DNA of 38,454 nucleotides from JBFLXB01 sp964570625 (GCA_964570625.1 CAZMYW010000003.1:1-38454); one strand, 5' to 3'; counted from the first letter of the stretch, positions 22,200 to 33,044 are shown. Numbers and translations: made by a program. The notes: generated by a model not told the origin, from the sequence alone.

Positions 22200-24886
22200 G
22201 AGAGTGAGAGCCGGCGGCGAACACCAATGCCGATCGCTCCCAGCGCGCCGAGCCCCAAGAGCACGGCCGACATTTGCGGGTGTTCGACCGCGAGCACGAT
22301 GGGCGTGAGCGCTCCGCGGACCGCGGCGCGCAATAACGGATGGGGCGCGATCAGCCGGGCGATCGGAGGGCTGAGGGTTTCGTAGCCGGTAATGGCGATA
22401 CGTCCGACGACGTACGGTCGCAGATGGCGGTCGCGGAACGTCCGCAACGACGCGACGTGCGGGTGCCACGCGCTGCCGTACGCCGCCGTCGCGATAAAGC
22501 AGAAGCCGACGGACCCCTCCCCGGCCGTGGGGACGGTTGGGAACCCGTCTGACGGCGGGCTCTCCTGGCCGCTGATATCCACGGCTTGGACCGTATAGGT
22601 GTAGATGGTCTCGTTCGTCATATCAGGAATACCGTCGTCCGGAATACCGGGAATATTGGGGGTTGGAGCATCTTCGAAGGTCGTAGCGGTCGCGGCCAAC
22701 CGGCTTGCAACCTCAACCGTCACCCCATTCGAATCCGTCCGTCGCACCCGATAGTACCGCAGATCCAAATCAGCGCTCGGATCCCAGGCCAGCGCCACGC
22801 GTTGGCTGTGCACCGAGGTGACGTGCAGCCCCGAGGGTGCCGCGGGCGGTAGATCATCACCCGCCGCCCTGAGCGCATCCACCGCCGCTCTTGCATTGAG
22901 GCGTCCTTGCCCCCACTGTTCGATCGGAAACGGGGATGTGCCTTGCGGGGGGGATACATTGGTCAGCAGATACGTCTTGATCTCGCGCGCCGTCAGGTTG
23001 GGGTTGATTTGCAACAGCAACGCCGCCGCGCCGGTCACGTGCGGCGCGGCCATGCTGGAGCCTTCCAATGCGTAATGGCGCCGGTCGGGATCAATCTGGC
23101 GGTCGAGGAGCGGGTCATCCGGGATGCGAGAAGAAAAACTCGAGAGGATCATGGCCCCGGGCGCCGCGAGATCGGGTTTCTGCGGTTGCACGCCGCACGC
23201 CGTGCAGGGGCGCAATGGCCCACGACTCGCGTAGGTCGAAACGTTGTTGATCGTGCCGCGCTCCGCGGGAAGCGCGCAGCATCCGGGGATCAACGAGGCC
23301 CATGCGGTTTTGGTGACGTACGGCACCACCGCGATCGCTTCGGCGGAAGAGGCCGGTGTCGTGATGGTCGTTTCCGTGCTACCCGGTGTGGTGAACACCA
23401 CGGGCTCCTCGGTCGGAGCGGAGCTTGCCCACAGATCGAATCGCGTCGCACCGGAGGCCGGAAGACTGTCGCCGGTGATCGCCAGACTCCAGACCCCCAC
23501 GGTGAGGCCGGATCCGGCCGTGAGCACCACGACGCTCCAACGGTCGCCATTGCCTTCGTAGACGTCCCCGGCCGAGATCACGATGGTGCCGCAGGGGGTG
23601 GACACGGTGACCACCGCGGTTCCAGTGAGCGAAGCTTTGGCGGTGGCGCATGCCGCGGGTTCGGTCACGGCCACGCCGAGGACGGCGGTTCCGGGATACC
23701 AGAGTTCCAAAATCGCGGACGTGGTGTCCTTCGGGACGGCGAAACTAACCACAGTCGGAATCGCGCCCGGGAGCGGCGCAATGCCGGTTGGGCATGCGGG
23801 CGCCGGTGACCCGGTTTGAAAACACCCCACCGCGTGCAGGGGACTGCCCGCAACGGTCTGGCCGTCGTTGCCGGCGGACACGACCGCCACCGCGCCGGGC
23901 ACGTCGTCGGGCCCGGTAAACGCATCCACGGCCCGATCGAGGTTCAGTGTCCCGTCGTGTGGACCCAGCGTGGAACCGAAACTCAAGTTGACCACGATCG
24001 GTTTCCCCAACGTCACGGCTTGATCTTTGAGGTAACTCAGCGCGTCGATCGCCCGAGTCGACGTGAAATCCGCCAGTTTTACGACCAGGAGATCGGCTTC
24101 CGGGGCCATCCCGATGTACCGGTACGCGTTCAGCGTGCCGCTGGTGGCGGACCCATCGCCCGCGGCAATACCCGCGACGTGAGTGCCATGCCCGTGTCGG
24201 TCGACTTGTGGACAATCCCGAGCGTTGATTTGTGAGGCGGTGCACTCCGCCCCGTACGAGAAGCCGCGCGGCGACCGTCCCACCGCGCTGGACTGGTCCC
24301 AGACGGCGACCAGGCGGGTGGTGCCGTCCGGCTTGAGAAAATCCTCATGCGCCAGGTCCACGCCCGTGTCGATGATGCCGATCAACACGCCGCGCCCGGT
24401 CAGACTCGTGTCGGTCCATCGAACCACACCGTTGCTACTGGTCAACTCGCGAAGGGGAGTCGCGCCGACCGGGATCAGATCTTTCCCTCTCGTGAGCAAT
24501 CCGGCGGAAGGCACGCTGATGTCCAATTGAGGCGCCAGCGATCTGGCCGCTTCGATCGACCGCACCGCGGGGTGCGCCGCGAGGATGCGGAGTTGCGCGA
24601 CGGACACCTGCGCCGTGGCGACGTCGCCCAGCACACCGCCCAATGGGATTCCGAGACGACGGAGGTCATCAAGGGAACCGGAGAATCGAAGACTGACGGA
24701 CAGCTGGGACTCCCCGGTGCCGTCAGATGGTGCGGCGCCTACGGCCAGCCCCAGGACCTGGGGCGTGGCCTGTCCGGACAGCACCGGCAGCAGCAACGGA
24801 TCGATCGAAGCGCCGCGGGCCTGTCGGGCGGCACCGCTCGCGAGGACAGCTGCGAGCAGCGCCAGCGCGACGGCGCCTGACCTCAT
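22196..24886 (-). CDS. Secreted subtilisin-like (S8) serine protease with fibronectin-III-like region and CFI-box C-terminus
   Basis: 896 residues with an N-terminal signal peptide. The catalytic triad is visible: Asp173 in IIDTGVD, His233 in HGHGTHVAG and Ser611 in GSSMAAPHV. A PA-type insertion lies between His and Ser (about residues 370-560). After the protease domain comes a fibronectin-III-like region (about 690-785). The C-terminus has CFIATAAYGS, the start of the CFI-box C-terminal domain, then FRD...SP..A and finally a glycine-rich membrane span ending in RRR. These mark a sorted surface or exported protease. It lies between secG and the flavoprotein with four-base overlaps on both sides. 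Confidence 0.92.
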   Translation of the reverse strand: MRSGAVALALLAAVLASGAARQARGASIDPLLLPVLSGQATPQVLGLAVGAAPSDGTGESQLSVSLRFSGSLDDLRRLGIPLGGVLGDVATAQVSVAQLRILAAHPAVRSIEAARSLAPQLDISVPSAGLLTRGKDLIPVGATPLRELTSSNGVVRWTDTSLTGRGVLIGIIDTGVDLAHEDFLKPDGTTRLVAVWDQSSAVGRSPRGFSYGAECTASQINARDCPQVDRHGHGTHVAGIAAGDGSATSGTLNAYRYIGMAPEADLLVVKLADFTSTRAIDALSYLKDQAVTLGKPIVVNLSFGSTLGPHDGTLNLDRAVDAFTGPDDVPGAVAVVSAGNDGQTVAGSPLHAVGCFQTGSPAPACPTGIAPLPGAIPTVVSFAVPKDTTSAILELWYPGTAVLGVAVTEPAACATAKASLTGTAVVTVSTPCGTIVISAGDVYEGNGDRWSVVVLTAGSGLTVGVWSLAITGDSLPASGATRFDLWASSAPTEEPVVFTTPGSTETTITTPASSAEAIAVVPYVTKTAWASLIPGCCALPAERGTINNVSTYASRGPLRPCTACGVQPQKPDLAAPGAMILSSFSSRIPDDPLLDRQIDPDRRHYALEGSSMAAPHVTGAAALLLQINPNLTAREIKTYLLTNVSPPQGTSPFPIEQWGQGRLNARAAVDALRAAGDDLPPAAPSGLHVTSVHSQRVALAWDPSADLDLRYYRVRRTDSNGVTVEVASRLAATATTFEDAPTPNIPGIPDDGIPDMTNETIYTYTVQAVDISGQESPPSDGFPTVPTAGEGSVGFCFIATAAYGSAWHPHVASLRTFRDRHLRPYVVGRIAITGYETLSPPIARLIAPHPLLRAAVRGALTPIVLAVEHPQMSAVLLGLGALGAIGIGVRRRLSLS

Positions 24887-25257
24887 GGGGTCGTGGGCGA
24901 GGTCGGAGCGGCCGGTTCCCCAGCCGCGGGGGCGCTCTCAGTGGCGCCGGGTGAACTCTGCTGGGGTTGATCCGGCGCCGGGGTCGTGGCGGTGGGGGGC
25001 AACGAGTCCACGATCGACGAGGCTACGGAACGATTTTTCGACAGAATCGAAAGGCTCATCGACGTCAACATGAACAAGGTGGCGGCGGCGATGGTCATTT
25101 TGCTCAGAAACGTGGTGGCGCCGCGGCTGCCGAAGATGGTCTGGCTGGACCCCCCGAAGGCTGCGCCGATTTCAGCGCCTTTGCCGGCCTGCAGCAGGAT
25201 GACGCCGATCATGATGAGGCAAACGAGCACGTGGACAATAACGATTAACACGGTCAT
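24883..25257 (-). CDS. secG: Preprotein translocase subunit SecG
   Basis: 124 residues. Two membrane spans (about 2-22 and 55-75) are joined by the conserved loop LLQAGKGAEIGAAFGGSS (about 21-38) with the SecG-typical GGSSQTIFGSRG. A C-terminal Pro/Thr/Ala-rich tail (about 83-124) is added, as is common. It is a subunit of the SecYEG translocon in the cytoplasmic membrane. The start overlaps the tpiA stop by four bases and the stop overlaps the protease start by four. secG next to tpiA is a common bacterial arrangement. Confidence 0.95.
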   Translation of the reverse strand: MTVLIVIVHVLVCLIMIGVILLQAGKGAEIGAAFGGSSQTIFGSRGATTFLSKMTIAAATLFMLTSMSLSILSKNRSVASSIVDSLPPTATTPAPDQPQQSSPGATESAPAAGEPAAPTSPTTP

Positions 25258-26075
25258 GCGGAACTCCTTGCGGCTGTCGGGGTTGCACGATTCGTAGCGA
25301 GCGGCGAAGCCCCCGAGTCCCCTCGCGCCGCCCGCTCAAGTATGCCGATAAACGTTGTGACGCTCAGGCTGGCTCCGCCCACCAATGCGCCGTTGATGTC
25401 GGGCTGCGCCAGCAGGCCTCCGATGGTCTCCGGCGAGACGCTGCCGCCGTACAGGATACGGATGCCGCCCGCCGCGTCTCCATACTCTTCGGTGAGCAAC
25501 CGACGCACGAACCGGTGCACCGCGGCTGCTTCGGCCGGCGTGGCGGTTTTTCCCGACCCGATCGCCCACACGGGTTCGTAGGCGATGACCAGGCGTTGAG
25601 CCTCCGCGGGCGCTAAACCCTGCACCGCGATCGATACCTGCTCCGCGACCACCTGCTCGGTTTTGCCGGCCCGGCGTTCAGCGAAGCTCTCGCCCACACA
25701 CACGACCGGGGTGAGTCCGGCCGCGAGCAGCGACGCGGCTTTCCGTCGCACGTGATCGTTGGTCTCGCCGAACTGTTGACGCCGCTCGGAGTGACCCACC
25801 AGGCAGTAGGTACACCCGGCGTCGGCCAGCTGCGACACCGAGACCTCTCCGGTGTAGGCGCCGGAGGATTCCCAATGACAATTTTGGGCGGCGAGCAACA
25901 ACCGACTCTCGGCGATTGTGCGGTGCACGGCGTCGAGCGCCGTGGCAGACGGGGCTAGAACCGTGTTCACCGCCGCGAGAAGATCGGGGCGACCCCGCAG
26001 CGCTTCCGCCGCGGCCACGCATTCGGCCACGGTCTTGTGCATTTTCCAGTTGGCGATGATCAACGCGGGAGGCAT
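25254..26075 (-). CDS. tpiA: Triosephosphate isomerase
   Basis: 273 residues, about 20 longer than usual because of a Ser/Ala/Thr-rich C-terminal tail (about 254-273). The active site is complete: Asn9 and Lys11 (NWK), His95 in VGHSERR and Glu167 in AYEPVWAIG; GGSV and GGASL bind the phosphate. It interconverts dihydroxyacetone phosphate and glyceraldehyde 3-phosphate. The start codon shares one base with the pgk stop (TGATG), and the stop overlaps secG. Confidence 0.97.
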   Translation of the reverse strand: MPPALIIANWKMHKTVAECVAAAEALRGRPDLLAAVNTVLAPSATALDAVHRTIAESRLLLAAQNCHWESSGAYTGEVSVSQLADAGCTYCLVGHSERRQQFGETNDHVRRKAASLLAAGLTPVVCVGESFAERRAGKTEQVVAEQVSIAVQGLAPAEAQRLVIAYEPVWAIGSGKTATPAEAAAVHRFVRRLLTEEYGDAAGGIRILYGGSVSPETIGGLLAQPDINGALVGGASLSVTTFIGILERAARGDSGASPLATNRATPTAARSSA

Positions 26076-27270
26076 CAGGGGTCGCGATCGGGAAGCGCCA
26101 CCAACCCGGGGAGCGGCTTGCCTTCCAGCAACTGGAGTGCGGCGCCGCCGCCGGTGGAAATAAACGAGATATTCTCGGACTCGCCCGCACGGTGGACCGC
26201 ATGGGCGGTGTCGCCGCCGCCCACGATCGTCAGCGCGTACGCATTCGCCACCGCATGAGCCACCGCGAAGGTGCCGCGCGAGTAGGCGTCCATCTCGAAG
26301 ACGCCCATCGGCCCGTTCCAGAGAATCGTTTTCGCGTTAGCCAAGGCCTCGGTGAACAAACGGACCGAAGCGGGTCCGATATCCAATGCGGTCCACCCTT
26401 TGGGAATTTCCTGAACCGGAACGATTTTGGTTTCCGCGCCGGGCTCCATCCCCGTGGCCACGACGCAGTCCACCGGCAGGTAGAACTTCACGCCGCCGGC
26501 GCGTGCCGTCTCATGCATCTCCAGCGCCACCTTGGCCATCTCCGGTTCCACCAGCGAGTTGCCGACTTCGAGGCCATAAGCTTTGAAAAAGGTAAACGCC
26601 ATCCCGCCCCCGATGATGACTTTGTCCACCTTCTTCTGAAGATTGTTGATCACCCCGAGTTTGCCCGACACCTTGGCGCCGCCGAGGATCGCGACGAACG
26701 GCCGCGTCGGATTGGCCACCGCGCCCTCGAGGTACTCGATCTCTTTCTTCAACAGGAATCCGGCCGCGCACGTCTTGACGAACTTGGTGATGCCGGTGAC
26801 CGAGGCGTGGTTGCGGTGCACCGTACCGAACGCGTCGTTGACGTAGATGTCGGCGAGCCGTGCGAGCGATTTGGCGAAGCCGTCGTCGTTGGCCTCTTCG
26901 CCCGGGTGAAAGCGGAGGTTCTCGAGTAAGGCGACGTCGCCGGGCCGCATGGTCGCCACGGCTTCTTCCACCGAGGCACCTACGCAATCGGGCACGAACC
27001 GCACGTCTTTCTTTAAGAACCGTTGCAGACGCTTGGCCACTGGCGCCAGGCTGTATCGCGGATCAGGTTTGCCCTTGGGTCGCCCCAAGTGCGAGGCGAG
27101 GATGACCGTGGCGCCCTCGTCGATGGCGTGATTAATGGTGGGCAGGGTCGAGCGGATTCGCGTGTCATCGGTGATATTGAGATTTTCGTCGAACGGCGCG
27201 TTGAAGTCCGCGCGGATAAACACGCGTTTTCCGCGCAAATCGAGGTCGTCGATCGTCTGTTTATGGATGT

Positions 27271-27274
<4 letters not shown>
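26075..27274 (-). CDS. pgk: Phosphoglycerate kinase
   Basis: 399 residues from the ATG at 27274. This start overlaps the gap stop by four bases and matches the family's usual length; the in-frame sequence upstream is not conserved. RVFIRADFNAP (about 17-27) is the substrate-binding signature. ILGGAKVSGKLG (middle, about 195-206) and the C-terminal GGGDTAH and STGGGA blocks bind nucleotide. It makes ATP from 1,3-bisphosphoglycerate in glycolysis, reversibly in gluconeogenesis or carbon fixation. It is the second gene of the operon. Confidence 0.97.
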
Positions 27275-28302
<1,028 letters not shown>

Positions 28303-28339
28303 AAGGCCTCCCGAAATGGACTCCTGATGATAAGGGCCA

Positions 28340-28369
28340 ATTTTAGGTCTGTGAAACCCGCAAAGTCAA
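28340..28369 (-). promoter_or_regulatory. Promoter of the glycolytic operon
   Basis: On the minus strand TTGACT (28364-28369), 18-base spacer, TAAAAT (28340-28345), the best sigma70-like match upstream of gap. The expected leader is about 30 bases and contains GGGAGG. Confidence 0.65.
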
Positions 28370-28456
28370 ACGTACCGCTCGCGTCGAATATCCCCCACGG
28401 CGCGTCGATCCGCGCGTGCGCTGTCATCGCGACGACGGCACCCGGCGTCCAAGACG

Positions 28457-28533
28457 TGGCGCGCCTGGAGGGAGTTGAACCCCCGACCTACGGATTCGAA
28501 GTCCGACGCTCTATCCAGCTGAGCTACAGGCGC
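28457..28533 (-). tRNA. tRNA-Arg (anticodon TCG)
   Basis: 77 bases including an encoded CCA (28457-28459). The acceptor stem GCGCCTG/CAGGCGC is perfect and the discriminator is G. The seven-base anticodon loop CTTCGAA gives anticodon TCG. The T loop TTCAACT and D arm GCTCAGCTGGATAGAGC are canonical. The top pair of the anticodon stem is a T-T mismatch. It lies 56 bases downstream of tRNA-His on the same strand. Confidence 0.93.
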
Positions 28534-28589
28534 GATGCCGTCTCGACACGGTGGGAACCGGGCAACGTCTCAGTCAGAATCACGCGGCG

Positions 28590-28665
28590 TGGGGCGAGTG
28601 AGGGGTTTCGAACCCCCAACCCCTGGAGCCACAGTCCAGTGCTCTACCCTTGAGCTACACCCGCC
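28590..28665 (-). tRNA. tRNA-His (anticodon GTG)
   Basis: 76 bases including encoded CCA. The extra 5-prime G (28665) opposite C73 (28593), which histidyl-tRNA synthetase requires, is present. The acceptor stem GCGGGTG/CACTCGC has one G-T wobble. The anticodon loop CTGTGGC gives GTG. The T loop TTCGAAA is canonical. Confidence 0.95.
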
Positions 28666-28685
28666 ACGTCAGCCAGCGAAGCCCG

Positions 28686-28715
28686 TTTGTATCACCCTGT
28701 TACAAAACTTGTCAA
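28686..28715 (-). promoter_or_regulatory. Promoter of the tRNA-His/tRNA-Arg pair
   Basis: On the minus strand a perfect TTGACA (28710-28715), 18-base spacer, TACAAA (28686-28691). Transcription would start about 14 bases before the tRNA-His 5-prime end. Read-through into gap is possible, since no terminator is seen between tRNA-Arg and gap. Confidence 0.65.
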
Positions 28716-28729
28716 CGGCGAAGCGGACA

Positions 28730-29797
28730 TCACGGGTGGATCGACACCAGCGGGTCCTGGCGTTCGTGCGCCGACCGCAATTGCCCACACGCCGCCAGAA
28801 TCTGTCGCCCCTTGCTCTTGCGAATGAACGCCGTGAAGTGAGCCGCGATCAGCATCGCCTGGAACGCCGCGACCGACGTCTCCAACGGACGGTCGAACGG
28901 CGCGCCCGGCCACGGGTTGAACGGGATCAGGTTGATCTTGCAGCGAATCCCGTGCAGGAGTTTGATCAGTCGGCGCGCGTCGTCCACGGAGTCGTTGACC
29001 CCCGCGAGCAACACGTATTCGAAGAAGATCCGTTGTCGAGGCGACAGCGGATACGCCCGGCACGCCGCCAGGAGGGTCTCCAGCGGGTATTTGCGGTTGA
29101 TCGTCCCCATCACGCGGTCGCGCGTCTCGTTGGTGGTGGCATTCAGCGACACGGCCAGGTTCACTTTGCACCGGAAGGTGCCCAGCGTCGCCATCTGGGG
29201 AATCAATCCCGCGGTGGAGACCGTGATCCGTCTCGGCGAGTAACCCAAGCCCCACTCCGCGGTCAGCCGCTCGATCGCGTCGCAGACCGCGGGCAGGTTG
29301 GCCAGCGGCTCTCCCATCCCCATAAACACCAGATTGGTGATCGGCCGCTCGGAGCCGACATGGGCTCGCGCACCCAAGACCTGGTCCACGATCTCGTGTG
29401 CTTTGAGGTTGCGGGTCAGTCCCATCGTCCCGGTCAGACAAAATCCGCAATCCAGGGTGCAGCCCACCTGGGTCGACAAACACAGGGTCAGCCGGTCGTC
29501 GTCGGGGATCAGGACGGATTCGACGGTCTGGCCGCCTTCGAGACGGAACAGGAGTTTTTCGGTGCCGTCGTCGGGGTCGCGACGGACGTCAACCACCTCG
29601 GGCGCCGTCACAACGGCCACCTGTTCGAGGCGAAGTCGTTCGATTTTTCCCAAGTCGCTCATCTGGTCGAATCGGGTGACCCCGCGTTGATAGATCCAGG
29701 CGAGCAACTGGCGAGTTCGGTAGCGCGGCCAGCCCTGATCCGCCACAAACTCCGCCATCTGGGAGGCGGTCAAGGTCTTGAGAGCAACGGCATTCAT
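28730..29797 (-). CDS. rlmN: Dual-specificity rRNA/tRNA adenine-C2 methyltransferase RlmN
   Basis: 355 residues, full length. The radical-SAM cluster is C113xxxC117xxC120 in VGCTLDCGFC. The second catalytic cysteine is Cys337 near the C-terminus (ILAACGQL). FMGMGEPLAN (about 163-172) is the conserved SAM-binding block. It methylates A2503 of 23S rRNA and A37 of certain tRNAs, which fits the tRNA genes just downstream on the same strand. The start ATG lacks a strong ribosome site; the intergenic region to the divergent lipoprotein gene is only 94 bases. Confidence 0.96.
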   Translation of the reverse strand: MNAVALKTLTASQMAEFVADQGWPRYRTRQLLAWIYQRGVTRFDQMSDLGKIERLRLEQVAVVTAPEVVDVRRDPDDGTEKLLFRLEGGQTVESVLIPDDDRLTLCLSTQVGCTLDCGFCLTGTMGLTRNLKAHEIVDQVLGARAHVGSERPITNLVFMGMGEPLANLPAVCDAIERLTAEWGLGYSPRRITVSTAGLIPQMATLGTFRCKVNLAVSLNATTNETRDRVMGTINRKYPLETLLAACRAYPLSPRQRIFFEYVLLAGVNDSVDDARRLIKLLHGIRCKINLIPFNPWPGAPFDRPLETSVAAFQAMLIAAHFTAFIRKSKGRQILAACGQLRSAHERQDPLVSIHP

Positions 29798-29891
29798 GAT
29801 TCAACCGGTTGATTTATAACACAGTTCGACGGCGAATACCCGGGTAGAAACATCAGCGAGGCCGGGAAATAAAACAGGGGAGGGGGCGGTT

Positions 29892-32800
29892 TTGACTAGG
29901 GGACCAATCCGCCATCGCATGACCATACGACCCTATCTTCTGTCAAGGCAGGTTGCCATCGCCTGGTTCCTGAGTTTCGTGGCGTTTGGGTGCGGGGGCC
30001 AACCTGGTCCGACCGCCGGAGATGACCCTCCGACCGACGTGACCCCCCCGACCATCGTCGCCAAGTTCCCGGCAGACGGTCAAGAATCGGTTCCGATCAA
30101 CACCGTGGTCGCGATCACGTTCAGTGAAGCCATCGATGTCCGCAGCCTCAATCGGGTCAACGCGGAGATCACGTTGTTCCAGGCCGTCTCAGGAACCCTG
30201 CAGCCGGTCCAGAAAGCCTCTCAGTGGGAATCTGCGAGCAACACGCTGTTCGTGCGTCCCTCCACGCTGCTTGAACCGGATCGCCATTACACCGTGCGGA
30301 TCACGAACAACATCGGCGACCCCACCGGCAATCGATTGGATACGGGCACCTCGGACGGGCTGCTGGTGTGGCGGTTTACCACCGGCACCACGTTTGACAA
30401 CCAAAAGCCCGTTTGGAGCCCCAACAAGACGGTGCGCGCGGTCGCGGATCGATACGACGCCATCACTGTGTGTTGGTGGGACGGGCCCCCACCGCCCGCG
30501 CCGTGCGACGCGTCGGTCGAGTCGCTCGACCCGGCGGCCTATGACCCGCCGACCAACGACTCGAACGGACTGATTTACACCGTGCAATACAAACGAAGCG
30601 TCGACGCGGGATTCACCAGCCTCCCGTCGGGGTTGGGGGCCCATCGCGTTGCGCTGCCGAACCTCGTGGCCAGCACGGTCTATGAAATTCAGGTGCTGGT
30701 CAGCGACGTCGCGGCCAACCAGGCCGACGAAATCGTGGTGGCCGACCTGGTGCCCACGCCACCGGCCGGACGGCTCTATGCGGGCAATCAAGTCGGCAAT
30801 AGTCTGGCGATGATCCCCGACGCCGCGCAGGCCCAGGGCGACAGGAGTGGGACCGTAGTGAGCACGGGCGAGACCCAGTTGGTCGCGCCGACGGGTATTG
30901 TGGTCGATCAGGCCGCGGATCTGGTCTACGTGGCTGATCCGTCCGCCAACATGATCGCGGCGTACAAACTCAACTATCAAACAACGGTGAATGGTCAGAC
31001 CGTCAATTTCGGGTTCGGGGAGTACGGTATCGGGCATAATATGAAACCCGAGTGGGCGATCCAAGGCACCTTGACCTCCACCGATCTGACCGGGTTATGC
31101 GGACCATCCACCCTGCGGCTGGAGTCCCGCGTTGAGGGGACCACCACTCGCAAGATCCTCTACGCCGCCAACTCGCTCTCGTTACCGACCCCGTTTGCGC
31201 CGGTCTGTCTGCCTGATAGTATTCTGGCATTCGATATTACGCAGGCGCCACAGGGACCGAATCAGCCGCCCATAGCGACCCTCAGACCGGGAGCGTTCAG
31301 AGGTCCGCTCGGGTTTGCCGTGGATGAGAGTCGCAAACTGCTGTACACGGCGAACCGCGACGACTTCAGACCCGGCGACAAGACCGGGTGGTCGATCCAA
31401 GTGTTTTCATACGATCCGAACTTGGAAGACCTTGATTCAGCGCCACACCGCACGTTCTGGGGAACAGTAGGCGATCGCTGCCAGACACCGTCCACGGAAC
31501 CGGCGAGCCGTATCTGCGGTCCGACAGCGGTGGCGTTTGAAGACGACGGCGCCGGCGGTCGGCTGTATGTGGTCAATCGCGAAAAGAGCAACATCTTGGT
31601 GTTCTCGGATGTGGCGAATGTCTCCGGACAGCAGACTCCGGTGGTGGTGGCGGGACCGAACACTGGCCTCGACGGCGCGCGTCCGACCAGCATCTTTTTG
31701 GATGCGGCGAAGGATCGAGTCTACATCACGACCGATGCCGGCCAGTCCGTCCTCATTTTCGACAAGAACGACCTCGTGACCGGAGGCAACGTGGCCCCGC
31801 TCCGGGTGATCAAAGGCACCAAGACGTTGTTGGGCCAGCCCGCGGTCAGTCCGGCGTTTCCCAGTCACGGACCGTTCGGCGTCACGGTGGTTGAAAACGA
31901 CCAGGGTGTCGACGAGGCATACGTGGTCACGCCAGGACTGTTTGATGCCGCCGGCCTCACGCCGATTCCCAACGTGGCGGTCTTTGACGTCTCGGTGGGT
32001 AAGGATTCTAGCCCGCGTAACACGCCGCCCGACCGGGTGCTCATCAACCCGCTGCTGGGTCCCACCGGCATGGCGCTGGACCTTGTGGAACAGCGGCTGT
32101 ACGTGGCGAGTTTTCACTCCAATATGATTCTGGTGTACGACGAACCCCGCGAGTTCGTCAGCGGCCTTAAAGCCCCGGATCGCATCATCGCCGGTCCTGC
32201 GACGCGGTTGGATCATCCGGTTGCCCTGTTGTTCCGTCGTGATTCGTTTGAGCAAGGCACGCTCTATGTCGTCAATCAGTCCAGTCATTCGGTTGCGGTG
32301 TTCCAAGAAGGAGAGACAGCGGCCACGCTGCTGCAGGGCAATGAGGAGCCGTCTCGGTATGTGGGGCCTCCGGAGGGGACGGATCCCTTTGTCCTGGCCA
32401 ACGTCACAGAACTGGCCTCGCCGACCGGGCTGGCGATCGATCCGATCAACGATATCTTGTACGTCTCCAACCGCGACGCCGCGGTGTTTCAGGATCTGGT
32501 CGGCCGGAGAATAGTCGCGTTCCAGGAAGCAAGTACGGTGACCGGGAACATGCCGCCGACCTGGAAGATCGAGGGTGATCCGCCGCCGAATCCCAACTGT
32601 ACGGTCGGCTGTACGCCCGTCACGGATAAGACCACGCTCAAGCGACCGGCAGGGCTGCTGCTCATTCCCGACCCGGCTCCCGCCGATGGGGTGGCTGATG
32701 ACCGGCTCGTCGTGGCCAACCGGGGGAATAATACGGTGCTGATTTTCAGGGGCCTGAGCGATCTCGTGACCGCGGCCCAGCCGCCCGATGACAACCGGGC

Positions 32801-33044
32801 GCCCACGTGGACCATTGCCAACGCGTCGCTGACCAATCCGTTTGGGCTGGCGTTCGACGCCAGGAGCAACGACCTGTACGTCTCCGACGCGAACAGTTCG
32901 CCTGGGAAAATCTTGTCCGTGAACATTGGCACGCTTTCTCTGACTACTCCAGTGCCCTCGCTCCAGCCACGCGTGATTCAAGGTTCGTCGACCGGGCTGC
33001 TGACGCCCCATGGCCTGGCGCTCGATCCCCAGCTTGATCCCTAA
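29892..33044 (+). CDS. Lipoprotein with bacterial Ig-like domain and long NHL/YncE-like beta-propeller array
   Basis: 1050 residues from a TTG at 29892, chosen because GGGGAGGGGG lies just upstream; an ATG at 29919 is the alternative. The signal peptide ends in the lipobox VAFGC (Cys34 from the TTG). Residues about 50-135 resemble a Big_5/SbsA Ig-like domain (IVAKFPADGQESVPIN, then ITFSEAID). A fibronectin-like stretch follows (about 175-270). The remainder is a series of propeller-type repeats (RLYVVN.., ILYVSNRD..) with 45-70-residue spacing. It is probably surface- or outer-membrane-anchored. It is a second large propeller lipoprotein besides the one at 9065-11332, but of a different domain make-up. 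Confidence 0.87.
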   Translation: MTRGPIRHRMTIRPYLLSRQVAIAWFLSFVAFGCGGQPGPTAGDDPPTDVTPPTIVAKFPADGQESVPINTVVAITFSEAIDVRSLNRVNAEITLFQAVSGTLQPVQKASQWESASNTLFVRPSTLLEPDRHYTVRITNNIGDPTGNRLDTGTSDGLLVWRFTTGTTFDNQKPVWSPNKTVRAVADRYDAITVCWWDGPPPPAPCDASVESLDPAAYDPPTNDSNGLIYTVQYKRSVDAGFTSLPSGLGAHRVALPNLVASTVYEIQVLVSDVAANQADEIVVADLVPTPPAGRLYAGNQVGNSLAMIPDAAQAQGDRSGTVVSTGETQLVAPTGIVVDQAADLVYVADPSANMIAAYKLNYQTTVNGQTVNFGFGEYGIGHNMKPEWAIQGTLTSTDLTGLCGPSTLRLESRVEGTTTRKILYAANSLSLPTPFAPVCLPDSILAFDITQAPQGPNQPPIATLRPGAFRGPLGFAVDESRKLLYTANRDDFRPGDKTGWSIQVFSYDPNLEDLDSAPHRTFWGTVGDRCQTPSTEPASRICGPTAVAFEDDGAGGRLYVVNREKSNILVFSDVANVSGQQTPVVVAGPNTGLDGARPTSIFLDAAKDRVYITTDAGQSVLIFDKNDLVTGGNVAPLRVIKGTKTLLGQPAVSPAFPSHGPFGVTVVENDQGVDEAYVVTPGLFDAAGLTPIPNVAVFDVSVGKDSSPRNTPPDRVLINPLLGPTGMALDLVEQRLYVASFHSNMILVYDEPREFVSGLKAPDRIIAGPATRLDHPVALLFRRDSFEQGTLYVVNQSSHSVAVFQEGETAATLLQGNEEPSRYVGPPEGTDPFVLANVTELASPTGLAIDPINDILYVSNRDAAVFQDLVGRRIVAFQEASTVTGNMPPTWKIEGDPPPNPNCTVGCTPVTDKTTLKRPAGLLLIPDPAPADGVADDRLVVANRGNNTVLIFRGLSDLVTAAQPPDDNRAPTWTIANASLTNPFGLAFDARSNDLYVSDANSSPGKILSVNIGTLSLTTPVPSLQPRVIQGSSTGLLTPHGLALDPQLDP

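Noticed and set aside
28457..28665. Possible integration (att) site at the tRNA genes
   Set aside because: No partial tRNA 3-prime duplicate, integrase or composition shift is seen nearby; the flanks are housekeeping genes.
31437..33011. 524-codon minus-strand open frame antisense to the propeller lipoprotein
   Set aside because: Same reasoning: the plus-strand gene has a lipobox and regular repeats, and the antisense frame has neither motif nor ribosome site.
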